A stretch of DNA of 64,000 nt from Algiphilus sp. (GTDB lineage Bacteria > Pseudomonadota > Gammaproteobacteria > Nevskiales > Nevskiaceae), in contig NZ_JAGLEJ010000037.1 of NCBI RefSeq assembly GCF_023145115.1, forward strand, positions 62,001 to 126,000, read 5' to 3'. Position numbers and translations under genes: made by a program. Below the pieces are notes generated by a model that saw only the letters and a list, made by a program, of their open reading frames with translations, ran no database searches and was not told where the DNA came from. Positions 35,839 through 45,057 of the stretch are shown in pieces (the first letter of the stretch is position 1; each line of letters starts with the position of its first letter).

Positions 35839-36648
35839 ATGGCCGAAGCATCGGTCCGCGACAAGATCATCATGGTGACCGGTGCTGCCGCCGGTTTCGG
35901 GCGTCACTGCGCCTACACCCTGGCCGCGGACGGCGCCCATCTGGTGCTTACCGACCGCGACGCCGAGGGTGTCAAGACCGTGGCCGAGGAATGCCGTGCC
36001 AAGGGCGTCCGCGTGCTCGACGCCGAGCATGACGTCGCCGAAGCTGCCGCCTGGCAGCGCGTCATCGCTCAGGTGGAGGCGGAGTTCGGCAAGCTCGACG
36101 CGCTGGTCAACAACGCCGGCTTCATGCTGACCAAGCCCTTCCTCCAGACTTCGCTGGAGGAATATCAGCAGGTGCAGCGCGTCAACGTCGACAGCATCTG
36201 GATCGGCGTGCAGACAGCCTATCCGCTGCTCGAGAAAGCAGCCAAGGCCAGCAACGGCGGCGCTTCGGTAGCGAACATCTCCTCGGTCTTCGGCCAGGTG
36301 GCCGGCTTCGCGCAGGCGGCCTACTGCGCCAGCAAGGGCGCGGTGCGCTTGCTGACGAAGTGCCAGGCAACGGAGTTCGCGCGCGCCGGAACCGGTATCC
36401 GCGTGAACTCGGTGCATCCGGGGCCGGGCAACACCCAGCTGGCGGCCAATGGCATCAAGGAGATGCTCGAGGGCGGGCTGGCGGAATCGGAGGAGCAGGC
36501 CATGCAGTTCATCAGCAGCATGATACCCGTCGGGCGCTTCGCCGAGGCCGAGGATGTCGCGGACCTCGTTCGTTTCCTCTGCTCGGATGCCTCACGCTAC
36601 ATGACCGGCGCCGAGCTGACGCTCGACGGGGGCTACACCGCGGTGTAA
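35839..36648 (+). CDS. SDR family oxidoreductase
   Basis: A 269-residue classical short-chain dehydrogenase. The cofactor motif MVTGAAAGFGRH, D60-type VLTDRDAEG (Asp favouring NAD), LVNNAGF, and the catalytic Ser (NISSVFG) and YCASKGA Tyr-Lys pair are present. ATG 35839 follows AGAAGGAGA. In this operon it could oxidise the alcohol formed by the hydroxylase or a 3-hydroxyacyl-CoA; the sequence does not decide. Last gene of the forward operon, converging with the reverse nitronate-monooxygenase-like gene. Confidence 0.9.
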   Translation: MAEASVRDKIIMVTGAAAGFGRHCAYTLAADGAHLVLTDRDAEGVKTVAEECRAKGVRVLDAEHDVAEAAAWQRVIAQVEAEFGKLDALVNNAGFMLTKPFLQTSLEEYQQVQRVNVDSIWIGVQTAYPLLEKAAKASNGGASVANISSVFGQVAGFAQAAYCASKGAVRLLTKCQATEFARAGTGIRVNSVHPGPGNTQLAANGIKEMLEGGLAESEEQAMQFISSMIPVGRFAEAEDVADLVRFLCSDASRYMTGAELTLDGGYTAV

Positions 36649-36679
36649 GCGGGGCGTGCCCCCGCGCGCCACCGCGGAA

Positions 36680-37684
36680 TCAAGCCGCGAGCTGTCCGGC
36701 GCGGCTCAGATGGCTGCGACAGTCGGCAACCATGCGCGTCAGCAGCTCCGCGCAGCTGGGCACGTCGTCGATCAGCCCGACCGTCTGCCCGGCCCAGATC
36801 AGCCCCTTGCCGGCGTCGCCCGTTTCGAGTGCCTCGCGGCCCTTCGTGCCGGTGACCAGGTGCCGAATATCCTCGAAGGCACAGCCGCCGGGCCGGTTCT
36901 CGATGGCGATGACCTCGTGGGAGACCTCGGTCTTCAGAACCCGGCCGGTGTTGTGCAACGTGCGGAAGATCAGGTTGGTATCGCGCTCGCTGGCCGCGAC
37001 CAGCTTCTGCTTGATGTCGTCGTGGATGGGCGCTTCGACCGTGGCGCAGAAGCGGGTTCCCATGTTGACGCCCTCCGCACCCAGGGCCAGCGCAGCGGCC
37101 ATGGTGCGGCCGTCGGCAATGCCGCCTGAACCGATGAGCGGAATCTTCACCTGGCGCGCGGCGGCTGCGAAGAGGATCATGCCACCGACCCCGTCCTCGC
37201 CGGGGTGGCCGGCGCACTCGAAGCCGTCGATGGAGACGATGTCGACGCCGTGGCGCTCGGCCGACAGCGCGTGGCGCACCGAGGTGCACTTGTGGATGAG
37301 GACGACGCCGGCGGCCTTGGCCTTGGCGATGAACTCCTTCGGATTGTTGCCTGCGGTTTCGAGGATCTTGACGCCGGAATCGAGCACGACGTCGAGATAG
37401 GCTTCGTAGGGCGGCGGATTCTGGGAGGGCAGGATCGTCAGATTGACGCCGAAGGGCTTGTCGGTCATCTCCCGGCAGCGGGCGATCTCCGCGCGCAGGT
37501 CCTCCGGCGTGGGCTGGGTCAAGGCAGTGACGATGCCCAGGCCGCCCGCATTCGAGACCGCGGCGGCCATCTCGGCGCGCCCCACCCACATCATGCCGCC
37601 CTGGATGATGGGATAGTCGATGCCGAGCATGTCGCTAACGCGGGTGCTCATGCGGGATTGGGGTAGAACGCGGGCTTCATCCAT
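36680..37684 (-). CDS. Nitronate monooxygenase-like flavoprotein
   Basis: A 334-residue FMN-binding TIM-barrel protein of the nitronate monooxygenase/2-nitropropane dioxygenase family. Seen: IDYPIIQGGMMWVGRAEMAAA, SNAGGLGIVTAL, the KPFGVNL strand, GFECAGHPGE with the conserved His, and the phosphate-binding GSGGIADGRTMAAALALGA and GTRF segments. Homologues occur in many CoA-dependent degradation clusters where no nitro compound is involved; some family members are enoyl or quinone reductases. It is the last gene of the reverse operon starting at 43329. Confidence 0.9.
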   Translation of the reverse strand: MDEARVLPQSRMSTRVSDMLGIDYPIIQGGMMWVGRAEMAAAVSNAGGLGIVTALTQPTPEDLRAEIARCREMTDKPFGVNLTILPSQNPPPYEAYLDVVLDSGVKILETAGNNPKEFIAKAKAAGVVLIHKCTSVRHALSAERHGVDIVSIDGFECAGHPGEDGVGGMILFAAAARQVKIPLIGSGGIADGRTMAAALALGAEGVNMGTRFCATVEAPIHDDIKQKLVAASERDTNLIFRTLHNTGRVLKTEVSHEVIAIENRPGGCAFEDIRHLVTGTKGREALETGDAGKGLIWAGQTVGLIDDVPSCAELLTRMVADCRSHLSRAGQLAA

Positions 37685-37759
37685 GGAGGGTCCTGTGTCG
37701 AGTATGCGGAGCTGCGGCGTCTGCCCGCGGCCGATATTGTTGGCGTCGGAGGTATGCGC

Positions 37760-39322
37760 TCAGTTCACCGCCCGCTCGCGGTGTTCCCAGCGCGCCTTGC
37801 GGAGCTGGTTCTTAAGCACCTTACCGGCCCCCGAGATCGGCAGCGCGTCGAGGGTGTCCATGCTGCGTGGCACCTTGTAACCGGCGATGCGCTCGCGGCA
37901 GTGCGCCCGCAGCGCGTCGATGTCGAGACTCTGTTCGGACTTGAGCACGACGCTGACGTGAACCGATTCGCCCCATTCGTCGCTGGGCACGCCGTAGACG
38001 GCGCAGGCGGCCACGGCGGGGTGGCTGGCAACGGCATTCTCGACTTCGACGGAGTAGATGTTCTCGCCACCGGAAATGATCATATCCTTGGCACGGTCGA
38101 CGATGAAGACATAGCCGCCGCCGTCCATGTAGCCCAGATCGCCGGTATGCATCCAGCCATCGCGCACCGCTTCTGCCGTGGCCTCGGGTTTGTTGAGATA
38201 GCCGTGCATGACGGTCGGTCCGGTGACGATGACCTCGCCGACTTCGCCGCGCGGGCATTCCCGTCCCTCGCTGTCCACGACCCGGACCTGCACGTGGTAG
38301 GTGCCCCGGCCCCCCGAGCGCAAGCGACCGAGGTGTCGCTTATCCGGCAGATGCATGGCCGGTGGCAGCACGGTGATGATCGCCGACATCTCGGTCATGC
38401 CGTAGACCTGAGTCAAGGACGCTGTGGGAATACTCGTCATCACGCGGTCGAGCAGCGCCTCGGCCGCCGGTGAAGCGCCGTAATAGATGCGCTGCACACT
38501 GGAGGTATCGGCCTTGGCACAATCCGGGCTGTCGACCAGCGCCTGCAGCATCGCCGGCACCAGCAGCAGGTCGGTGACGCGGTGCGCGCGGACGAGTTCA
38601 AGCACGGCGTCGGGCCGGAAGGCCGGCAGCATGATGTGCGTGCCGCCGCGCAGCAGCAGGCAGGTGACCTGCATCATATCGGCCAGATGGAACATCGGGG
38701 CCGCGTGCAGGCCGACGGCGTCTTCCGGGAACGCGCCTTCGGCGAGCAGATCCAGCGCCGCGCTGCAGATATTGAGGTGTGACAGCAGCACGCCCTTGGG
38801 CTTGCCCGTGGTGCCGCCGGTGTAGAAGACACCGAAGATCTCGTCGCCGCCGGCGTTGACGTCGTCGACTGCTTCACCGTCTGCGATCAGGGCGTCGTGC
38901 GAGAGCAGATCCGGCGGGCAATCGCCGTCACCGCAGTGCACGTAGAAGCGCAGATCGCGGCACTCGGTCTGGACCGTCTCCAGATGGGGGAGAAAGGTGT
39001 CGTCGATGAAGAGCGCCACCGAGCCGGAGTCCTGAAGCGCGTAGACGATCTCCGCCGCGCTCCAGCGGAAGTTGATCGGATTGACGCGGGCACCCAGCCA
39101 CGCTCCGGCGAGGTAGAACTCGAGGTGCCGATCCGAGTTCAGCGCCAGGATGGCGATGGTGTCGCCGCGTACTATGCCGCGCGCCCGCAGCGCGCCCGCC
39201 AGTCGCGCCACGCGCTCGTGGAGCTCCTGGAAGCTGCGCTGGCGCCCGTTGCAGATGGTGGCGATGGCTTCCGGCTGTTGCTGCCGGGCGCGGTGGAGAC
39301 CCTGAGTGAACTGCATGACCAT
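37760..39322 (-). CDS. Acyl-CoA synthetase (AMP-forming)
   Basis: A 520-residue ANL-superfamily ligase that activates a carboxylic acid with ATP and CoA. The P-loop YTGGTTGKPKGV, A5-type YGMTEMSA, HTGDLGYMDGGGYVFIVDR and the C-terminal catalytic Lys in GAGKVLKN are present. Start ATG 39322 lies right behind an AGGAGGAGGAA site; ATG 39316 is nearly as good. The longer upstream frame is not used. It probably activates the acid produced by the adjacent aldehyde dehydrogenase. Its chain-length or ring specificity is unknown. Confidence 0.93.
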   Translation of the reverse strand: MVMQFTQGLHRARQQQPEAIATICNGRQRSFQELHERVARLAGALRARGIVRGDTIAILALNSDRHLEFYLAGAWLGARVNPINFRWSAAEIVYALQDSGSVALFIDDTFLPHLETVQTECRDLRFYVHCGDGDCPPDLLSHDALIADGEAVDDVNAGGDEIFGVFYTGGTTGKPKGVLLSHLNICSAALDLLAEGAFPEDAVGLHAAPMFHLADMMQVTCLLLRGGTHIMLPAFRPDAVLELVRAHRVTDLLLVPAMLQALVDSPDCAKADTSSVQRIYYGASPAAEALLDRVMTSIPTASLTQVYGMTEMSAIITVLPPAMHLPDKRHLGRLRSGGRGTYHVQVRVVDSEGRECPRGEVGEVIVTGPTVMHGYLNKPEATAEAVRDGWMHTGDLGYMDGGGYVFIVDRAKDMIISGGENIYSVEVENAVASHPAVAACAVYGVPSDEWGESVHVSVVLKSEQSLDIDALRAHCRERIAGYKVPRSMDTLDALPISGAGKVLKNQLRKARWEHRERAVN

Positions 39323-39368
39323 TTCCTCCTCCTCTGAGCCGGTGTCGCGACCGCGCCCCGTCCCGTGT

Positions 39369-40853
39369 TCAGGCCAGGCTGGCGATGACCGACTTGGTTT
39401 CGGTGTAGTGAGCGAAGACGTCTTCGCCGTTCTCGCGGCCCCAGCCGGACTGCTTGAAGCCGCCGAAGGGGATGTGCGGGTCCGGCGACAGCTGGGTGTT
39501 GATCCAGACCGTGCCGGCCTGCAGCTGCGCGGCGAGACGGTGGGCAAGCCCGAAATGCGACGTGTAGAGATTGGCCGAGAGCCCGTACTCGGAATCGTTG
39601 GCCATGGCGATGATGTCGTCGAGCTCGTCGTAGCGCGTGGCTGTCAGCACCGGCCCGAAGATCTCTTCGCGGTAGGCGGGGTTCTGCGCGTCGTCGGTTA
39701 CCAGGATCGTGGGCTCCAGGAAGTAGCCCTCGCGGTCGAGGCGCCCGCCGCCGCAGAAGGTGCTGGCGCCGGCTTTCACGCCGGCCTCGACCTTGCCGAG
39801 GATGCTGTCCATCTGCTGCTGGCTGACGACGGGTCCGAGCATGCTGTTGGGGTCGAGGCCGGCGCCGACGGGGAAGCTCTTGGCGGCCTCGGCCACGCCC
39901 TCGAGAATCCGGTCGAAGTGTTTGCGCGGTGCGAAGAGGCGCGTGCCCGCGAAGCAGATCTGTCCCGAGTTGACGAAGACGGCCTGCGCGGCCCCCGGAA
40001 TGGCCGTCTCCAGATCGGCGTCGGGCAGGATGACGGTGGGCGATTTGCCGCCGAGCTCCAGCGTCACGCGCTTGAGGTCCTTCGCCGCACTGCTTAGCAG
40101 ATGCTTGCCGACAGCGGTGGAGCCGGTGAAGCTGATCTTGTCGACGCCCGGATGATCGACGATGGCCTGGCCGGTGGTGCGGCCGTCGCCGAGAACGACG
40201 TTCACGACCCCCGGCGGAAAGCCGGCGGCTTCGATCAGCTCCGCCAGCTTCAGCAGCGAGTAAGGCGTCTGCTCCGCCGGCTTGATCACCACCGTGTTCC
40301 CGGCGGCGAGTGCGGGTGCGAGCTTCCAGATCGCCAGTACCAGCGGGAAGTTCCACGGCACGATGGCGCCCACGACGCCGATTGGCTGGCGCAGCGTGTA
40401 GGCGTGATGGCTACCAGTGGGCTGCACCGCCGGATGCATGCTGCGGCCTGAGAGCTTGCTCGGCCAGCCCGCGAAGTAGTGCAGCCACTGGGCCGACAGC
40501 GGTACATCCAGCGTGCTCGAGAAGGCGATGGGCTTGCCGTTGTCGAGGGACTCGATGGTGGCCAGCTCATCGGCATGCTCCTCGACGAGCGCTGCCAGGC
40601 GGTGCAGCAGGGCCTCGCGCCCCATCGGAGGGAGATCGCACCATGCCGGATCGTTGAAGGCCTTGCGCGCCGCACGTACGGCTTTGTCCACGGTCGCTGC
40701 GCTGCTGCAGGAAATCTCGCCCAGTACGGTTTCGCTAGCGGGGTCGGTGACGGTGATGCGCTCCGCCCCCTTGTCGTCGTCCCACTCTCCGGCGATGAAG
40801 TTGCGGCCTTCCGGCAGGCGCGGGCGCGTGGCTGATTCGCTGAACGTGTTCAT
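39369..40853 (-). CDS. Aldehyde dehydrogenase
   Basis: A 494-residue NAD(P)-dependent aldehyde dehydrogenase. PWNFPLVLAIWKLAPALAAG, KPAEQTP, FTGSTAVGK, the catalytic Glu in VTLELGGKSP and the nucleophile Cys in NSGQICFAGTR are all present, as is EEIFGPVL. It probably converts the aldehyde derived from the XylM-like or AlkB hydroxylation into a carboxylate, which the downstream ligase activates. The gap to the ligase is 46 bp, consistent with one operon. Confidence 0.95.
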   Translation of the reverse strand: MNTFSESATRPRLPEGRNFIAGEWDDDKGAERITVTDPASETVLGEISCSSAATVDKAVRAARKAFNDPAWCDLPPMGREALLHRLAALVEEHADELATIESLDNGKPIAFSSTLDVPLSAQWLHYFAGWPSKLSGRSMHPAVQPTGSHHAYTLRQPIGVVGAIVPWNFPLVLAIWKLAPALAAGNTVVIKPAEQTPYSLLKLAELIEAAGFPPGVVNVVLGDGRTTGQAIVDHPGVDKISFTGSTAVGKHLLSSAAKDLKRVTLELGGKSPTVILPDADLETAIPGAAQAVFVNSGQICFAGTRLFAPRKHFDRILEGVAEAAKSFPVGAGLDPNSMLGPVVSQQQMDSILGKVEAGVKAGASTFCGGGRLDREGYFLEPTILVTDDAQNPAYREEIFGPVLTATRYDELDDIIAMANDSEYGLSANLYTSHFGLAHRLAAQLQAGTVWINTQLSPDPHIPFGGFKQSGWGRENGEDVFAHYTETKSVIASLA

Positions 40854-40942
40854 GGTCTTCCTCCGAACTTGTAGACGCTCAAGGTGGACTCGCGGGGACC
40901 GACGCGACCCCGACCAAAGGCTGGGCAGTCGCTGCCTGCGCC

Positions 40943-42076
40943 TCAGGCAGCCGTGAGGCCGCGGCCGATGATGATCTTCTGGATGTCCGAGGTGCCTTCG
41001 TAGATCTGGCAGACGCGCACGTCACGGGCAATGCGCTCGACCGGGAAGTCGCTGACATAGCCGTAGCCGCCGAAGGTCTGCAGCGCCGCCGAGCAGACGC
41101 GCTCGGCAACTTCGGAAGCGAAGAGCTTGGCCATGCAGGCCTGCTCCAGACAGGGCACGCCGGCGTCCTTCATGCGCGCGGCCGACAGCACCAGCTGGCG
41201 TGCGGCTTCCAGTTCCGTACGCGCGTCCACGAGGCGGAAGGACACGGCCTGATGCGCGAGCAACGGCGTGCCGAAGGCAGCGCGCTCGCCGGCGTAGGCG
41301 ATGGCGGCGTCCAGCGCCGCCTTGGCCATGCCCACACTCTGGGCCGCGATGCCGATGCGGCCGGACTCCAGCGCCGACAGCGCGATGCGGTAGCCCTGCC
41401 CAGGCTCGCCGATCAGCGCTTCAGCTGGCAGGCGCAGCGCCTCGAAGCGCAGGCTGCAGGTATCCGAGGCCTTCTGGCCCATCTTGTCCTCGACCTTGGC
41501 AACCTCGAAGCCGGGCGTGTCGGTTGGTACCAGAAAGGCCGAGATGCCTTTCTTGGGGTTTTCGGGTGCGGTAACCGCGAAGACGATGATCTGGCCGGCA
41601 ATGCGCCCGCTGGTGATGAACTGCTTGCTGCCGTCGAGGATCCAGGCATCACCGTCGCGGGTGGCACGTGTGCGCAGCGCGCTGGCATCGGAGCCGGCCT
41701 GCGCTTCGGTCAGTCCGAAGGCGCCGATGAACGCGCCACGCGCAGCAGGCTTGAGCACGGCCTGCTTCTGCTGCTCGCTGCCGTAGCGTTCCAGGATCTC
41801 GCAGAAGGGCGCGTTGTGGACGCTCATCATGGTCGATACCGCGCCGTCGCCTTCCGCGATCGCCATCAATGCCAGCGCATAGGCGACGTAGTCGGCGCCC
41901 GCGCCGTCGTAGTCGCTGGCCACCGTCATGCCGAGCAGTCCCATTTCGGCCAAACCTTCGATCACGTCGCGCTCGATCGCGCCCGCGGCTTCGCGCGCGG
42001 CGGCACCGGGCGCCAGCAGCTCGCGCGACAGCCGTTGCGCGGCTTCCTGGATCATCTGTTGCTCTTCGCTCAGCAT
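40943..42076 (-). CDS. Acyl-CoA dehydrogenase A
   Basis: A 377-residue FAD-dependent acyl-CoA dehydrogenase of normal length. AFGLTEAQAGSDASAL, the WILDGSKQFITSG segment, and RVCQIYEGTSDIQKIIIGRGL with the catalytic-base Glu are present, so it looks active. Its nearest neighbour upstream is a second, diverged acyl-CoA dehydrogenase (38-bp gap). Because both have the catalytic Glu they are more likely two enzymes of different specificity than the alpha/beta subunits of a heterotetramer. Confidence 0.94.
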   Translation of the reverse strand: MLSEEQQMIQEAAQRLSRELLAPGAAAREAAGAIERDVIEGLAEMGLLGMTVASDYDGAGADYVAYALALMAIAEGDGAVSTMMSVHNAPFCEILERYGSEQQKQAVLKPAARGAFIGAFGLTEAQAGSDASALRTRATRDGDAWILDGSKQFITSGRIAGQIIVFAVTAPENPKKGISAFLVPTDTPGFEVAKVEDKMGQKASDTCSLRFEALRLPAEALIGEPGQGYRIALSALESGRIGIAAQSVGMAKAALDAAIAYAGERAAFGTPLLAHQAVSFRLVDARTELEAARQLVLSAARMKDAGVPCLEQACMAKLFASEVAERVCSAALQTFGGYGYVSDFPVERIARDVRVCQIYEGTSDIQKIIIGRGLTAA

Positions 42077-42114
42077 GGCGTTCCTGTCGTTGTCGTTCGG
42101 TGTTGCAGGGTCAG

Positions 42115-43329
42115 TCAGCCCGTCATCTCGCGGCCGAAGATGCGGCGCGCAATCACCCAGCTCTGGATCTCGTTGGCTCCCTCGTAGATCTCGCCGATCT
42201 TGGCGTCGCGGTAGATCGACTCCAGCGGGTAGTCCTCGTCCGGCCCCGAAAGATGCCGCACGAAGCCGTAGGCGCCGCAGACCTGGATGGCGTCGCGCGC
42301 GACGTCGACGGCGAGCCGCGAGCCGGCGATCTTGGCCATGGGGGCCTCCGGCTCGGCGCTGCCCTCGCGGTCGAAGCGCAGCGCCGCCTTCTGGTAGAGA
42401 TTGCGCGCGCTTTCGATCTGCAGCGCGTGCTCGGCGAAACGGTACTGCCAGTGCTGGAAGCGTGCCAGTTCGCGGCCGAAGACCTTTCTTCGGCTCATGT
42501 AATCGGTGGCGTAGTCGAAGGCCGCCTGTGCCATGGCGACGCCGACGGTACCGATGCCGATGCGGCCCAGCACCAGCGCGCCGACGGCCGCGCGCATGCC
42601 GCCACGCTCGCTGCCGACGAGGTGATCGTCGGGCACGAAGACATTCTCGAAGCGCACGTCCGCGGTCAGCTGCGCGTGATTGCCCATCTTCAGGTCGGGC
42701 GCCGAGACGTGGACGCCGGGGTCGTGCATGTCGGCGAGCAGCATGCTGAGGCTGTCACCGGTGCGGCAGAGCACCAGGATGATGTCGCCGGCCGGCGAGT
42801 TGGTGATCCAGCGCTTGGTGCCGTTGATGCGCCAGCCGCCGTCGACCTTCTCGGCCACGGTCTGCAGCGAATCCACGGAGAGATCCGTGCTCGCCTCCGG
42901 CTCGCTGGTCGCGAAGCAGCCGACAAGCTCGCCGCGCATCAGCCGCGGCAGATAGTGGCTGCGCAGCGGCTCCTGCGCATTCTCGAGGGTCTTGCCCACC
43001 AGGATCGCCTGACCGTCGTACAGCGCCGAGGCGAAGCCGCGCGCGTAGTAGCCCAGTTCTTCCAGCACTGTGACGGTGGCGAGGGTCGGGTGCGCCAGGC
43101 CGCGACCGCCGACCTCGGTGGGATAGGGGATCTCGTAGAGCCCGGCGCGGGCCATCGCCTCGAACTCGGCGCGCGGGAAGGAGTCGGCGGATTCCGGGGT
43201 GCAGTTCAGGCGGTGGGCTGCTGGCGCCAGCACCTCGTCCGCGAAGGCGCGCGCTTCGCGGCGGACCGCCAGGGTTTCTTCCGGCAGGAAGGTGTCGCTG
43301 AACAGCTTGTCGGCTTGGCGTAGTGGCAA
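42115..43329 (-). CDS. Acyl-CoA dehydrogenase B
   Basis: A 404-residue acyl-CoA dehydrogenase. GCFATSEPEASTDLSV, INGTKRWITNSPAGD and IYRDAKIGEIYEGANEIQSW (catalytic Glu) are visible. There is no ATG near the domain start; TTG 43329 (MPLRQADKLF) is chosen because GGAG lies 7 bases before it. Longer frames reach 43752 but add out-of-family sequence. It is the first gene of the reverse operon and is divergent from the SDR at 43514, sharing a promoter region with a palindromic operator. Confidence 0.9.
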   Translation of the reverse strand: MPLRQADKLFSDTFLPEETLAVRREARAFADEVLAPAAHRLNCTPESADSFPRAEFEAMARAGLYEIPYPTEVGGRGLAHPTLATVTVLEELGYYARGFASALYDGQAILVGKTLENAQEPLRSHYLPRLMRGELVGCFATSEPEASTDLSVDSLQTVAEKVDGGWRINGTKRWITNSPAGDIILVLCRTGDSLSMLLADMHDPGVHVSAPDLKMGNHAQLTADVRFENVFVPDDHLVGSERGGMRAAVGALVLGRIGIGTVGVAMAQAAFDYATDYMSRRKVFGRELARFQHWQYRFAEHALQIESARNLYQKAALRFDREGSAEPEAPMAKIAGSRLAVDVARDAIQVCGAYGFVRHLSGPDEDYPLESIYRDAKIGEIYEGANEIQSWVIARRIFGREMTG

Positions 43330-43385
43330 GAGGATTCTCCGAATGGCGAGGACGACACGATAGGTGACGGGCCGCAGGGCACCGC

Positions 43386-43422
43386 CAGACTTTCGACTTG
43401 CCGGAGCCCGAACGAAAGTTTG
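43386..43422. promoter_or_regulatory. Inverted-repeat operator in divergent promoter region
   Basis: CAGACTTTCG (43386-43395) and CGAAAGTTTG (43413-43422) form a 10-bp inverted repeat with one mismatch and a 17-bp spacer, centred between the acyl-CoA dehydrogenase B gene and the divergent SDR. The same half-site, CAAACTTTCG, occurs exactly once more at 49520-49529. This suggests a shared regulator. No TetR- or LysR-type gene is adjacent, so the protein is unknown. Confidence 0.5.
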
Positions 43423-43513
43423 TGGGGCCGTGCCGGCCCATCCGCAGAATGGGCGACCGTCCCGGCGACGCGCACCCCGTCGCGCCGCCTTCCAACCATC
43501 CAGGGATTGCCTC

Positions 43514-44278
43514 ATGCAGATCAACGATCGCGTCTTCGTCATCACCGGCGGTGTTTCCGGCATCGGCCGCGCCAACGTCGAGTACTTCCACGAGCGCGGC
43601 GCGCGCGTGGCCATCTTCGACATGAATGCCGAGGCCGGCGAAGCGCTGGCCAAGGAGCTGGGTGACAAGGCCGTCTTCGCCGAGGTCAACGTCACCGACG
43701 AAGCTTCGGTGCAGGCCGGCATCGCCAAGGCCATGGAGGCCTTCGGCGCCATTCATGTCTGCCTCAACTTCGCCGGTATCGCGCACGCGGCCAAGACCCT
43801 GGGCAAGGAAGGCCCCTTCCCGCTGGACCAGTTCAACAAGGTCATCCAGATCAATCTGGTTGGCACCTTCAATGTTCTGCGCTTGGCGGCCGAGCAGATG
43901 GCCAACAACGAGCCGGTTGAAGGCGAGCGCGGCGTCATTATCAACACGGCCTCGGTGGCGGCCTACGAAGGCCAGATCGGTCAGGCCGCCTATTCGGCTT
44001 CCAAGGGCGGCATCGTTGGCATGACGCTGCCCATCGCGCGCGATCTCGCCCAGCTGGACATCCGCGTCAACACCATCGCGCCGGGCTTGATCTACACGCC
44101 GCTCTTCGAAGCACTGGGCGAGAAGGTCGTCGATGCCCTGTCGCAGCAGGTGCTGAACCCGCAGCGCCTGGGCCGGCCGGAGGAGATTGCGCAGATGGCG
44201 CAGTCCATCGTCGAGAACGCCTACGTCAACGGCGAGACCATCCGCGTCGATGGTGGTATCCGGATGCAGCCGCGATGA
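43514..44278 (+). CDS. SDR, 3-hydroxyacyl-CoA dehydrogenase type 2-like
   Basis: A 254-residue short-chain dehydrogenase. FVITGGVSGIGRANVEYF, the IFDMNAEAG segment (Asp, NAD-type), LNFAGIAHAAKT, Ser in NTASVAAYEG and the YSASKGG catalytic pair are seen. It is close in pattern to 17-beta-HSD type 10/3-hydroxyacyl-CoA dehydrogenase type II enzymes, so oxidation of a 3-hydroxyacyl-CoA is plausible. ATG 43514 follows AGGGA. Its last four bases overlap the next SDR (ATGA), so they are translationally coupled. Confidence 0.9.
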   Translation: MQINDRVFVITGGVSGIGRANVEYFHERGARVAIFDMNAEAGEALAKELGDKAVFAEVNVTDEASVQAGIAKAMEAFGAIHVCLNFAGIAHAAKTLGKEGPFPLDQFNKVIQINLVGTFNVLRLAAEQMANNEPVEGERGVIINTASVAAYEGQIGQAAYSASKGGIVGMTLPIARDLAQLDIRVNTIAPGLIYTPLFEALGEKVVDALSQQVLNPQRLGRPEEIAQMAQSIVENAYVNGETIRVDGGIRMQPR

Positions 44279-45057
44279 GCAGCATCTACCGCGACGATCT
44301 CCTGGCCGGCAAGAATGCCTTTCTCGCCGGCGCGACCAGCGGCATCAATCTAGCGATCGCCAAGCGCTTCACGGAACTGGGCGCAAAGGTCTTCATCATC
44401 AGCCGCTCGCAGGACAAGGTCGATGCGGCCGTGGCCGCGCTGGGCGCCGATGCGAGCGGCCAAGCCGCCGATGTGCGCGACTACGAGGCGGTCGAGAACG
44501 CGATGGCGGCCTGCGAGTCGGCGAATGGCGCCATCGACATCGTCGTCTCGGGGGCTGCGGGCAACTTTCTTGCGCCCGCGGCGGAGCTGTCGTCGAAGGG
44601 CTTTCGCACCGTCATCGATATCGATCTGGTGGGCAGCTTCAATGTCCTGCGGGCGGCTTACCCGCATCTGCGCCGGCCGGGTGCCGCGGCTCTGACCATC
44701 TCGGCGCTGCAGTCCTTCATGCCGGCGCGCCAGCAGGTGCATGCCTGCGCCGCCAAGGCGGGTATCGACCAGATGATGCGCTGCCTGGCGCTGGAGTGGG
44801 GGCCGGAAGGCATCCGCGTCAATTCCATCGCACCGGGGCCGATCGGTGACACCGAAGGCATGGCGCGACTGACGCCGACCCCGGAAGCAGAGGCGCGGCT
44901 GACCGCGACCATCCCGCTGCGGCGCTACGGCGAGACCGGCGACATCGCCGATCTCGCGGTCTACCTGTGTTCGGAAGCGGGTCGCAACGTCACGGGCGCG
45001 CTTATGGTCAGCGACGGCGGTCAGGCCGTGGGCGGAAGCGCCATCGAAATGGGGTAG
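44275..45057 (+). CDS. SDR, 2,4-dienoyl-CoA reductase (DECR2)-like
   Basis: A 260-residue SDR with an unusual active site. LAGATSGINLAIAKRF is the cofactor motif, and SGAAGNFLAPAAELSSKGF is typical of peroxisomal-type 2,4-dienoyl-CoA reductases. At the normal Tyr-x3-Lys site there is QQVHACAAKAG, with His in place of Tyr. The same His occurs in DECR2 enzymes, which use other residues for catalysis. EWGPEGIRVNSIAPGPIGDTEG also fits. It would reduce dienoyl-CoA intermediates in beta-oxidation of unsaturated chains. Start overlaps the previous stop. Confidence 0.85.
   Translation: MSSIYRDDLLAGKNAFLAGATSGINLAIAKRFTELGAKVFIISRSQDKVDAAVAALGADASGQAADVRDYEAVENAMAACESANGAIDIVVSGAAGNFLAPAAELSSKGFRTVIDIDLVGSFNVLRAAYPHLRRPGAAALTISALQSFMPARQQVHACAAKAGIDQMMRCLALEWGPEGIRVNSIAPGPIGDTEGMARLTPTPEAEARLTATIPLRRYGETGDIADLAVYLCSEAGRNVTGALMVSDGGQAVGGSAIEMG

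Noticed and set aside
40943..43329. Acyl-CoA dehydrogenase pair as steroid-type alpha2beta2 heterotetramer
   Set aside because: Both proteins keep the catalytic Glu (IYEGTSDIQ and IYEGANEIQ), whereas in heterotetramers one subunit lacks it.
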